From Linyphia triangularis (taxonomy: Eukaryota > Arthropoda > Arachnida > Araneae > Linyphiidae): a stretch of DNA of 64,000 nucleotides. The stretch covers positions 62,001 to 126,000 of the forward strand of contig CAXBTE010000036.1 of NCBI GenBank assembly GCA_963978545.1. The letters are read 5' to 3'. Below, piece by piece: positions 13,018 to 24,000 of this stretch. The translations under genes were made by a program, and so were the position numbers. Position 1 is the stretch's first letter. Each line of letters opens with the position of its first letter. The notes beneath the pieces were generated by a model. The model saw only the letters and a list, made by a program, of their open reading frames with translations. It had not been told where the DNA came from and made no database searches.

Positions 13018-13826
13018 GGAAAAGTGATTTTTTCATAAAATTTCCTAAGGCTAACCCCTTTGAAAAATTTTGAAAAATTTGAAAATTCAAAAAATTATTT
13101 TTTGGAAAAGTGATTTTTTCATAAAATTTCCCAAGGCTAACCCCTTTCAAAAATTTCGAAAAATTTGAAAATTCAAAAAATTATTTTTGGAAAAGTGATT
13201 TTTTCATAAAATTTCCTAAGGCTAACCCCTTTGAAAAATTTCGAAAAATTTGAAAATTCAAAAAATTATTTTTTGGAAAAGTGATTTTTTCATAAAATTT
13301 CCTAAGGCTAACCCCTTTGAAAAATTTGAAAATTCAAAAAATTATTTTTTGGAAAAGTGATTTTTTCATAAAATATCCTAAGGCTAACCCCTTTGAAAAA
13401 TTTGAAAATTCAAAAAATTATTTTTTGGAAAAGTGATTTTTTCATAAAATTTCCTAAGACTAACCCCTTTGAAAAATTTCGAAAAATTTGAAAATTCAAA
13501 AAATTATTTTTTGGAAAAGTGATTTTTTCATAAAATTTCCTAAGGCTAACCCCTTTGAAAAATTTGAAAATTCAAAAAATTATTTTTTGGAAAAGTGATT
13601 TTTTCATAAAATATCCTAAGGCTAACCCCTTTGAAAAATTTGAAAATTCAAAAAATTATTTTTTGGAAAAGTGATTTTTTCATAAAATTTCCTAAGACTA
13701 ACCCCTTTGAAAAATTTCGAAAAATTTGAAAATTCAAAAAATTATTTTTTGGAAAAGTGATTTTTTCATAAAATTTCCTAAGGCTAACCCCTTTGAAAAA
13801 TTTGAAAATTCAAAAAATTATTTTTT
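13018..13826 (+). repeat. Family C short-unit array, left-type, 10 units
   Basis: The unit order by length is 86, 85, 86, 76, 76, 86, 76, 76, 86, 76, which sums to the observed 809 bp. From the fourth unit a 238-bp trimer appears: AAGGCT short, ATATCC short, AAGACT long. The ATATCC marker is at 13373 and 13611, exactly 238 bp apart. The array expands the single C segment of the A monomer that starts at 12528. It passes into B through a 44-bp bridge (13827-13870) beginning CAGTCAAATTTCGACAG. Confidence 0.92.
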
Positions 13827-13870
13827 CAGTCAAATTTCGACAGAATATGAATATAAAACATATTTCAGGT

Positions 13871-15150
13871 CTTCAACTAAAATTTCCCAGCTAGTTTCAA
13901 AATTTCGTACAAAATCGTCTCCATTTCTGAGCAAACGCGTTATTTTGGATTTTTTTGAATTTTAACGACAGTTTGGGCTATAAAGCGATTTAAGGGACCT
14001 TTCTTGGATAGTTTTGATAAAAAGTAACTCTTAAGCATTCTCCTATGTTAACAGCTAAATTTGACACATTTCGGACATTTCCCAGCTAAATTCCAAAATT
14101 TCGTTCAAAACCGTCTCTATTTCTGTGCTAACGCGTTATTTTGGATTTTACTGAATTTTCCCGACAGATTGGGCTATAAATCGATTTAAGGGTCTTTTCT
14201 TGAACAGTTTTGATAAAAAGTAACTATTGAGCATTTTCAAAGCATTTCGGACATTTCCCAGCTAGTTTTAAAAATATCGTTCAAAATCGTCTCTATTTCT
14301 GTGTTAACGCGTTATTTTGGATTTTTCTGAATTTTACCGACAGTTTAGGCTATAAATCGATTTAAGGGTCCTTTCTTGAACAGTTTTGATAAAAAGTAAC
14401 TTTTAAGCATACTCTTAGGTCACAGCTAAAATTTTAAAGCATTTCGGACAATTCCCAGCTAGTTTCAGAAATTGCGTTCAAAACCGTCTCTATTTCTGTG
14501 TTAACGCGTTATTTTGGATTTTTCGGAATTCTACCAACAGTTTGGGCTATAAAGCGATTAAAGGGTCCTTTCTTGACAGTTTTGATAAAAAGTTACTTTT
14601 GAGCATTTTCAAAGCATTTCGGACAATTCCCAGCTAGTTTTAAAAATTGCTTTCAAAATCGTCTCTATTTCTGTGTTAACGCGTTATTTTGGATTTTTCT
14701 GAATTTTACCGACAGTTTGGGCTATAAAGCGATTTAAGGGTCCTTTCTTGACAGTTTTGATAAAAAGTAACTCTTGAGCATTTTCAAAGCATTTCGGACA
14801 ATTCCCAGCTAGTTTTAAAAATATCGTTCAAAATCGTCTCTATTTCTGTGTTAACGCGTTATTTTGGATTTTTCTGAATTTTACCGACAGTTTGGGATAT
14901 AAATCGATATAAGGGTCCTTTCTTGAACAGTTTTGATAAAAAGTAACTTTTGAGCATACTCTAAGGTCACAGCTAAAATTTTAAAGCATTTCGGACAATT
15001 CCCAACTAGTTTCAAAAATTGCGTTCAAAAACGTCTCCATTTCTGTGTTAACGCGTTATTTTGGATTTTTCTGAATTATACCGACAGCTTGGTTTATAAA
15101 GCGATTTGAGGGTCCTTTCTTGGGCATATTTAATAAAAAGTTACTGTAAA
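13871..15150 (+). repeat. Family B satellite block 2, 7 monomers
   Basis: ACGCGT marks lie at 13935, 14131, 14307, 14504, 14679, 14854 and 15051, giving spacings of 196, 176, 197, 175, 175 and 197. The 197-bp form carries about 22 extra bp (ACTCTAAGGTCACAGC region) before GCATTTCGGACA. Most monomers contain GTGTTAACGCGTTATTTT; the first has GCAAACGCGTT and the second GTGCTAACGCGTT. A 51-bp A-derived bridge (15151-15201, with CTGGAAGCATTTTGAGAAA) follows. Confidence 0.94.
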
Positions 15151-15201
15151 CTATATTTCTATTTTAAAACCAAAATCTGGAAGCATTTTGAGAAATTTTT
15201 T

Positions 15202-15685
15202 GGAAAAGTGATTTTTTCATAAAATTTCCTAAGTCTAACCCCTTTGAAAAATTTCGAAAAATTTGAAAATTCAAAAAATTATTTTTGGAAAAGTGATTTT
15301 TTCGTAAAATTTCCTAAGGCTAACCCCCTTGAAAAATTTGAAAATTGAAAAAATTATTTTTTGGAAAAGTGATTTTTTCATAAAATTTCCTAAGGCTAAC
15401 CCTTTGAAAAATTTGAAAATTCAAAAAATTATTTTTTGGAAAAGTGATTTTTTCATAAAATTTCCTAAGACTAACCCCTTTGAAAAATTTCGAAAAATTT
15501 GAAAATTCAAAAAATTATTTTTTGGAAAAGTGATTTTTTCATAAAATTTCCTAAGGCTAACCCCTTTGAAAAATTTGAAAATTCAAAAAATTATTTTTTG
15601 GAAAAGTGATTTTTTCATAAAATTTCATAAGGCTAACCCCTTTGAAAAATTTCGAAAAATTTGAAAATTCAAAAAATTATTTTTT
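15202..15685 (+). repeat. Family C array, right-type, shortened to 6 units
   Basis: Unit lengths of 85, 76, 75, 86, 76 and 86 sum to 484 bp. Compared with the 8-unit right-type blocks, two units are missing: the second unit here starts with the CGTAAAA marker but ends with AAAATTGAAAAAATT, which belongs to the fourth unit elsewhere. That is what one unequal exchange inside the array would produce. Confidence 0.9.
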
Positions 15686-16928
15686 CAGTCACATTTGGAC
15701 AGAATATGAATATAAAACATATTTCAGGTCCACAAAAAAAATTTGGTAGCATTTGAGCCACTATTTTCAAAGTTCAAAATTTCCCTTTGAAAATACATTG
15801 ATTTTACAGTTTTTGAATTTTTACTCATAGTGTATTTGGAGCACAGTATTGTAACTTGGCCACATTTAAGGTCTTCTATAGGAGATTCTTAAAAACGAAA
15901 ATCTTAACAACCACAAAATATTAAGGGGGTCAAAATTTGCAAATTTGTTTTTTTCAGTGGTACACATACATAATTTTTACACAGAGAGTTTTGGGAGCAC
16001 AATGTTGTGACTTGGCCACATTGAAGTTCATTAATAGGAGATTCTTAAAAATGAAAATCTTAACAACCACTAAATATTAAGGTGGTCGAAAGTTTATCCC
16101 AAAAAAGGACTGCATTTCAAACACTGAAAATTTCTGAATTTTACCTACATTTTGGGCTATAAACTGAATTAAAGGGTCCTTTTTTGGGCAGATTTGAAAT
16201 AAAGTGACTGCAAATCATATTTCTATTTTAAAACCAAAATCTGGAAGCATTTTGAGCCATTTTTTGGAAAAGTGATTTTTTCATAAAATTTCCTAAGGCT
16301 AACCCCTTTGAAAAATTTCGAAAAATTTGAAAATTCAAAAAATTATTTTTTCAGTCACATTTGGACAGAATATGAATATAAAACATATTTCAGGTCCCCA
16401 AAAAAAATTTGGTAGCATTTGAGCCACTATTTTCAAAGTTCAAAATTTCCCTTTGAAAATACATTGATTTTACAGTTTTTGAATTTTTACTCAAAGTGTA
16501 TTTGGAGCACAGTATTGTAACTTGGCCACATTTAAGGTCTTCTATAGGAGATTCTTAAAAACGAAAATCTTAACAACCACAAAATATTAAGGGGGTCAAA
16601 ATTTGCAAAGTTGTTTTTTTCAGTGGTACACATACATAATTTTTACACAGAGTTTTGGGAGCACAATGTTGTGACTTGGCAACATTGAAGTTCATTAATA
16701 GGAGATTCTTAAAAACGAAAATCTTAACAACCACTAAATATTAAGGGGGTCGAAAGTTGATCCCAAAAAAGGACTGCATTTCAAACACTGAAAATTTCTG
16801 AATTTTACCTACATTTTGGGCTATAAACTGAATTAAGGGTCCTTTATTGGGCAGATTTGAAATAAAGTGACTGCAAATCATATTTCTATTTTAAAACCAA
16901 AATCTGGAAGCATTTTGAGCCATTTTTT
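15686..16928 (+). repeat. Family A satellite array, block 3
   Basis: An 89-bp monomer tail is followed by one complete monomer (15775, 666 bp) and a partial monomer (16441) that runs into the next C array. This short spacer separates two C-B-C modules whose first B monomers are only 3,674 bp apart. The partial monomer lacks an AG dinucleotide in the usual ACACAGAGAGTTTTGG. Confidence 0.93.
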
Positions 16929-17500
16929 GGAAAAGTGATTTTTTCATAAAATTTCCCAAGGCTAACCCCTTTCAAAAATTTCGAAAAATTTGAAAATTCA
17001 AAAAATTATTTTTTGGAAAAGTGATTTTTTCATAAAATTTCCTAAGACTAACCCCTTTGAAAAATTTCGAAAAATTTGAAAATTCAAAAAATTATTTTTT
17101 GGAAAAGTGATTTTTTCATAAAATTTCCTAAGGCTAACCCCTTTGAAAAATTTGAAAATTCAAAAAATTATTTTTTGGAAAAGTGATTTTTTCATAAAAT
17201 ATCCTAAGGCTAACCCCTTTGAAAAATTTGAAAATTCAAAAAATTATTTTTTGGAAAAGTGATTTTTTCATAAAATTTCCTAAGACTAACCCCTTTGAAA
17301 AATTTCGAAAAATTTGAAAATTCAAAAAATTATTTTTTGGAAAAGTGATTTTTTCATAAAATTTCCTAAGGCTAACCCCTTTGAAAAATTTGAAAATTCA
17401 AAAAATTATTTTTTGGAAAAGTGATTTTTTCATAAAATTTCCTAAGTCTAACCCCTTTGAAAAATTTCGAAAAATTTGAAAATTCAAAAAATTATTTTTT
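16929..17500 (+). repeat. Family C array, left-type, 7 units
   Basis: Unit lengths of 86, 86, 76, 76, 86, 76 and 86 sum to 572 bp. The first unit carries CCAAGGCT and CTTTCAAAAA, a variant that occupies the second position in the other left-type blocks, so about one unit is missing at the left edge. The last unit is the AAGTCT long type. A 44-bp bridge (17501-17544) joins it to B. Confidence 0.9.
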
Positions 17501-17544
17501 CAGTCAAATTTCGACAGAATATGAATATAAAACATATTTCAGGT

Positions 17545-19174
17545 CTTCAACTAAAATTTCCCAGCTAGTTTCAAAATTTCGTACAAAATCGTCTCCATTT
17601 CTGAGCAAACGCGTTATTTTGGATTTTTTTGAATTTTAACGACAGTTTGGGCTATAAAGCGATTTAAGGGACCTTTCTTGGATAGTTTTGATAAAAAGTA
17701 ACTCTTAAGCATTCTCCTATGTTAACAGCTAAATTTGACACTTTTCGGACATTTCCCAGCTAAATTCCAAAATTTCGTTCAAAACCGTCTCTATTTCTGT
17801 GCTAACGCGTTATTTTGGATTTTACTGAATTTTCCCGACAGATTGGGCTATAAATCGATTTAAGGGTCTTTTCTTGAACAGTTTTGATAAAAAGTAACTA
17901 TTGAGCATTTTCAAAGCATTTCGGACATTTCCCAGCTAGTTTTAAAAATATCGTTCAAAATCGTCTCTATTTCTGTGTTAACGCGTTATTTTGGATTTTT
18001 CTGAATTTTACCGACAGTTTAGGCTATAAATCGATTTAAGGGTTCTTTCTTGAACAGTTTTGATAAAAAGTAATTTTTAAGCATACTCTTAGGTCACAGC
18101 TAAAATTTTAAAGCATTTCGGACAATTCCCAGCTAGTTTCAGAAATTGCGTTCAAAACCGTCTCTATTTCTGTGTTAACGCGTTATTTTGGATTTTTCGG
18201 AATTCTACCAACAGTTTGGGCTATAAAGCGATTAAAGGGTCCTTTCTTGACAGTTTTGATAAAAAGTTACTTTTGAGCATTTTCAAAGCATTTCGGACAA
18301 TTCCCAGCTAGTTTTAAAAATTGCTTTCAAAATCGTCTCTATTTCTGTGTTAACGCGTTATTTTGGATTTTTCTGAATTTTACCGACAGTTTGGGCTATA
18401 AAGCGATTTAAGGGTCCTTTCTTGACAGTTTTGATAAAAAGTAACTCTTGAGCATTTTCAAAGCATTTCGGACAATTCCCAGCTAGTTTTAAAAATATCG
18501 TTCAAAATCGTCTCTATTTCTGTGTTAACGCGTTATTTTGGATTTTTCTGAATTTTACCGACAGTTTGGGCTATAAAGCGATTTAAGGGTCCTTTCTTGA
18601 CAGTTTTGATAAAAAGTAACTCTTGAGCATTTTCAAAGCATTTCGGACAATTCCCAGCTAGTTTGAAAAATATCGTTCAAAATCGTCTCTATTTCTGTGT
18701 TAACGCGTTATTTTGGATTTTTCTGAATTTTACCGACAGTTTAGGCTATACAGCGATTTAAGGGTCCTTTCTTGACAGTTTTTATAAAAAGTTACTTTTG
18801 ATCATTTTCAAAGCATTTCGGACAATTCCCAGCTAGTTTTAAAAATTGCTTTCAAAATCGTCTCTATTTCTGTGTTAACGCGTTATTTTGGATTTTTCTG
18901 AATTTTACCGATAATTTGGGATATAAATCGATATAAGGGTCCTTTCTTGAACAGTTTTGATAAAAAGTAACTTTTGAGCATACTCTAAGGTCACAGCTAA
19001 AATTTTAAGGCATTTCGGACAATTCCCAACTAGTTTCAAAAATTGCGTTCAAAAACGTCTCCATTTCTGTGTTAACGCGTTATTTTGGATTTTTCTGAAT
19101 TATACCGACAGCTTGGTTTATAAAGCGATTTGAGGGTCCTTTCTTGGGCATATTTAATAAAAAGTTACTGTAAA
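17545..19174 (+). repeat. Family B satellite block 3, 9 monomers
   Basis: ACGCGT marks lie at 17609, 17805, 17981, 18178, 18353, 18528, 18703, 18878 and 19075. The first four monomers match those of block 2. The block then carries two more 175-bp monomers than block 2, a copy-number difference in whole monomers. A 51-bp bridge (19175-19225) follows. Confidence 0.94.
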
Positions 19175-19225
19175 CTATATTTCTATTTTAAAACCAAAAT
19201 CTGGAAGCATTTTGAGAAATTTTTT

Positions 19226-19860
19226 GGAAAAGTGATTTTTTCATAAAATTTCCTAAGTCTAACCCCTTTGAAAAATTTCGAAAAATTTGAAAATTCAAAA
19301 AATTATTTTTGGAAAAGTGATTTTTTCGTAAAATTTCCTAAGGCTAACCCCCTTGAAAAATTTGAAAATTCAAAAAATTATTTTTTGAAAAAGTGATTTT
19401 TTCATAAAATTTCCTAAGGCTAACCCCTTTGAAAAATTTGAAAATTCAAAAATTTTTTTTTGGAAAAGTGATTTTTTCATAAAATTTCCTAAGACTAACC
19501 CCTTTGAAAAATTTGAAAATTGAAAAAATTATTTTTTGGAAAAGTGATTTTTTCATAAAATTTCCTAAGGCTAACCCTTTGAAAAATTTGAAAATTCAAA
19601 AAATTATTTTTTGGAAAAGTGATTTTTTCCTAAAATTTCCTAAGACTAACCCCTTTGAAAAATTTCGAAAAATTTGAAAATTCAAAAAATTATTTTTTGG
19701 AAAAGTGATTTTTTCATAAAATTTCCTAAAGCTAACCCCTTTGAAAAATTTGAAAATTCAAAAAATTATTTTTTGGAAAAGGGATTTTTTCATAAAATTT
19801 CATAAGGCTAACCCCTTTGAAAAATTTCGAAAAATTTGAAAATTCAAAAAATTATTTTTT
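19226..19860 (+). repeat. Family C array, right-type, 8 units
   Basis: The 635-bp array shows the same unit order as 7160-7794, including the GAAAAAGTG unit, the unit with a missing C, the CCTAAAA unit and a terminal GGGATTTTTT unit. By eye it is nearly identical to that block, consistent with duplication of the whole module. Confidence 0.92.
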
Positions 19861-20444
19861 CAGTCACATTTGGACAGAATATAAATATAAAACATATTTC
19901 AGGTCCCCAAAAAAAATTTGGTAGCATTTGAGCCATTATTTTCAAAGTTCAAAATTTCCCTTTGAAAATACATTGATTGTATTTTGGAGTTTTTGAATTT
20001 TTACTCGTAGTGTATTTGGAGCACAGTATTGTAACTTGGCCACATTTAAGGTCTTCTATAGGAGATTCTTAAAAACGAAAATCTTAACAACCACAAAATA
20101 TTAAGGGGGTCAAAATTTGCAAAGTTGTTTTTTTCAGTGGTACACATACATAATTTTTACACAGAGAGTTTTGGGAGCACAATGTTGTAACTTGGCAACA
20201 TTGAAGTTCATTAATAGGAGATTCTTAAAAACGAAAATCTTAACAACCACTAAATATTAAGGGGGTCGAAAGTTGATCCCAAAAAAGGACTGCATTTCAA
20301 ACACTGAAAATTTCTGAATTTTACCTACATTTTGGGCTATAAACTGAATTAAGGGTCCTTTATTGGGCAGATTTGAAATAAAGTGACTGCAAATCATATT
20401 TCTATTTTAAAACCAAAATCTGGAAGCATTTTGAGCCATTTTTT
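19861..20444 (+). repeat. Family A remnant, block 4 (less than one monomer)
   Basis: An 89-bp tail is followed by a partial monomer at 19950 of the TGTATTTTGGAG type, which enters another C array at 20445. It is the shortest A spacer in the window. Confidence 0.92.
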
Positions 20445-21091
20445 GGAAAAGTGATTTTTTCATAAAATTTCCTAAGGCTAACCCCCTTTGAAAAATTTCG
20501 AAAAATTTGAAAATTCAAAAAATTATTTTTTGGAAAAGTGATTTTTTCATAAAATTTCCCAAGGCTAACCCCTTTCAAAAATTTCGAAAAATTTGAAAAT
20601 TCAAAAAATTATTTTTGGAAAAGTGATTTTTTCATAAAATTTCCTAAGGCTAACCCCCTTGAAAAATTTGAAAATTCAAAAAATTATTTTTTGAAAAAGT
20701 GATTTTTTCATAAAATTTCCTAAGGCTAACCCCTTTGAAAAATTTGAAAATTGAAAAAATTATTTTTTGGAAAAGTGATTTTTTCATAAAATTTCCTAAG
20801 GCTAACCCTTTGAAAAATTTGAAAATTCAAAAAATTATTTTTTGGAAAAGTGATTTTTTCCTAAAATTTCCTAAGACTAACCCCTTTGAAAAATTTCGAA
20901 AAATTTGAAAATTCAAAAAATTATTTTTTGGAAAAGTGATTTTTTCATAAAATTTCCTAAAGCTAACCCCTTTGAAAAATTTGAAAATTCAAAAAATTAT
21001 TTTTTGGAAAAGGGATTTTTTCATAAAATTTCCTAAGGCTAACCCCTTTGAAAAATTTCGAAAAATTTGAAAATTCAAAAAAGTATTTTTT
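20445..21091 (+). repeat. Family C array, chimeric left/right type, no B block
   Basis: Eight units of 87, 85, 76, 76, 75, 86, 76 and 86 bp sum to 647. The first two units are left-type (CCCCCTTTG long, then CCAAGGCT with CTTTCAAAAA). The rest are right-type (CCCCCTTG short, GAAAAAGTG, missing C, CCTAAAA, AAAGCT, GGGATTTTTT). The array therefore looks like the outer parts of a C-B-C module joined after the B block was lost. The last unit ends AAAAAAGTATTTTTTCAG, a variant also seen near 8455 and 58240. Confidence 0.9.
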
Positions 21092-24000
21092 CAGTCACAT
21101 TTGGACAGAATATGAATATAAAACATATTTCAGGTCCACAAAAAAAATTTGGTAGCATTTGAGCCACTATTTTCAAAGTTCAAAATTTCCCTTTGAAAAT
21201 ACATTGATTTTACAGTTTTTGAATTTTTACTCATAGTGTATTTGGAGCACAGTATTGTAACTTGGCCACATTTAAGGTCTTCTATAGGAGATTCTTAAAA
21301 ACGAAAATCTTAACAACCACAAAATATTAAGGGGGTCAAAATTTGCAAATTTGTTTTTTTCAGTGGTACACATACATAATTTTTACACAGAGAGTTTTGG
21401 GAGCACAATGTTGTGACTTGGCCACATTGAAGTTCATTAATAGGAGATTCTTAAAAATGAAAATCTTAACAACCACTAAATATTGAGGGGGTCGAAAGTT
21501 TATCCCAAAAAAGGACTGCATTTCAAACACTGAAAATTTCTGAATTTTACCTACATTTTGGGCTATAAACTGAATTAAAGGGTCCTTTTTTGGGCAGATT
21601 TGAAATAAAATGACTGCAAATCATATTTCTATTTTAAAACCAAAATCTGGAAGCATTTTGAGCCATTTTTTGGAAAAGTGATTTTTTCATAAAATTTCCT
21701 AAGGCTAACCCCTTTGAAAAATTTCGAAAAATTTGAAAATTCAAAAAATTATTTTTTCAGTCACATTTGGACAGAATATGAATATAAAACATATTTCAGG
21801 TTCCCAAAAAAAATTTGGTAGCATTTGAGCCACTATTTTCAAAGTTCAAAATTTCCCTTTGAAAATACATTGATTTTACAGTTTTTGAATTTTTACTCAT
21901 AGTGTATTTGGAGCACAGTATTGTAACTTGGCCACATTTAAGGTCTTCTATAGGAGATTCTTAAAAACGAAAATCTTAACAACCACAAAATATTAAGGGG
22001 GTCAAAATTTGCAAAGTTGTTTTTTTCAGTGGTACACATACATAATTTTTACACAGAGAGTTTTGGGAGCACAATGTTGTGACTTGGCCACATTTAAGTT
22101 CATTAATAGGAGATTCTTAAAAATGAAAATCTTAACAACCACTAAATATTAAGGGGGTCGAAAGTTTATCCCAAAAAAGGACAACATTTTTCCCTTTGAA
22201 AATTTCTGAATTTTACCTACATTTTGGGCTATAAACTGAATTAAAGGGTCCTTTTTTGGGCAGATTTGAAATAAAGTGACTGCAAATCATATTTCTATTT
22301 TAAAACCAAAATCTGGAAGCATTTTGAGCCATTTTTTGGAAAAGTGATTTTTTCATAAAATTTCCTAAGGCTTGAAAAATTCCCTTTGAAAAATTTCGAA
22401 AAATTTGAAAATTCAAAAAATTATTTTTTCAGTCACATTTGGACAGAATATGAATATAAAACATATTTCAGGTCCCCAAAAAAAATTTGGTAGCATTTGA
22501 GCCACTATTTTCAAAGTTCAAAATTTCCCTTTGAAAATACATTGATTTTACAGTTTTTGAATTTTTACTCATAGTGTATTTGGAGCACAGTATTGTAACT
22601 TGGCCACATTTAAGGTCTTCTATAGGAGATTCTTAAAAACGAAAATCTTAACAACCACAAAATATTAAGGGGGTCAAAATTTGCAAAGTTGTTTTTTTCA
22701 GTGGTACACATACATAATTTTTACACAGAGAGTTTTGGGAGCACAATGTTGTAACTTGGCAACATTGAAGTTCATTAATAGGAGATTCTTAAAAACGAAA
22801 ATCTTAACAACCACTAAATATTAAGGGGGTCGAAAGTTGATCCCAAAAAAGGACTGCATTTCAAACACTGAAAATTTCTGAATTTTACCTACATTTTGGG
22901 CTATAAACTGAATTAAGGGTCCTTTATTGGGCAGATTTGAAATAAAGTGACTGCAAATCATATTTCTATTTTAAAACCAAAATCTGGAAGCATTTTGAGC
23001 CATTTTTTGGAAAAGTGATTTTTTCATAAAATTTCCTAAGGCTAACCCCTTTGAAAAATTTCGAAAAATTTGAAAATTCAAAAAATTATTTTTTCAGTCA
23101 CATTTGGACAGAATATGAATATAAAACATATTTCACGTCCCCAAAAAAAATTTGGTAGCATTTGAGCCACTATTTTCAAAGTTCAAAATTTCCCTTTGAA
23201 AATACATTGATTTTACAGTTTTTGAATTTTTACTCATAGTGTATTTTGAGCACAGTATTGTAACTTGGCCACATTTAAGGTCTTCTATAGGAGATTCTTA
23301 AAAACGAAAATCTTAACAACCACAAAATATTAAGGGGGTCAAAATTTGCAAAGTTGTTTTTTTCAGTGGTACACATACATAATTTTTACACAGAGAGTTT
23401 TGGGAGCACAATGTTGTAACTTGGCAACATTGAAGTTCATTAATAGGAGATTCTTAAAAACGAAAATCTTAACAACCACTAAATATTAAGGGGGTCGAAA
23501 GTTGATCCCAAAAAAGGACTGCATTTCAAACACTGAAAATTTCTGAATTTTACCTACATTTTGGGCTATAAACTGAATTAAGGGTCCTTTTTTGGGCAGA
23601 TTTGAAATAAAGTGACTGCAAATCATATTTCTATTTTAAAACCAAAATCTGGAAGCATTTTGAGCCATTTTTTGGAAAAGTGATTTTTTCATAAAATTTC
23701 CTAAGGCTAACCCCTTTGAAAAATTTCGAAAAATTTGAAAATTCAAAAAATTATATTTTCAGTCACATTTGGACAGAATATAAATATAAAACATATTTCA
23801 GGTCCCCAAAAAAAATCTGGAAGCATTTTGAGCCATTTTTTGGAAAAGTGATTTTTTCATAAAATTTCCTAAGGCTAACCCCTTTGAAAAATTTCGAAAA
23901 ATTTGAAAATTCAAAAAATTATTTTTTCAGTCACATTTGGACAGAATATGAATATAAAACATATTTCAGGTCCCCAAAAAAAATTTGGTAGCATTTGAGC

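Noticed and set aside
17457..17639. A 60-codon open frame repeated identically at 17457, 36607, 53074 and 55334, with a longer form at 13726
   Set aside because: It opens with TTG or inside the repeat, spans the junction from the C array through the bridge into the B block, and is identical only because the junction is copied with the module. Composition (Phe, Lys, Asn rich) is that of translated AT-rich repeat, and there is no recognisable domain.
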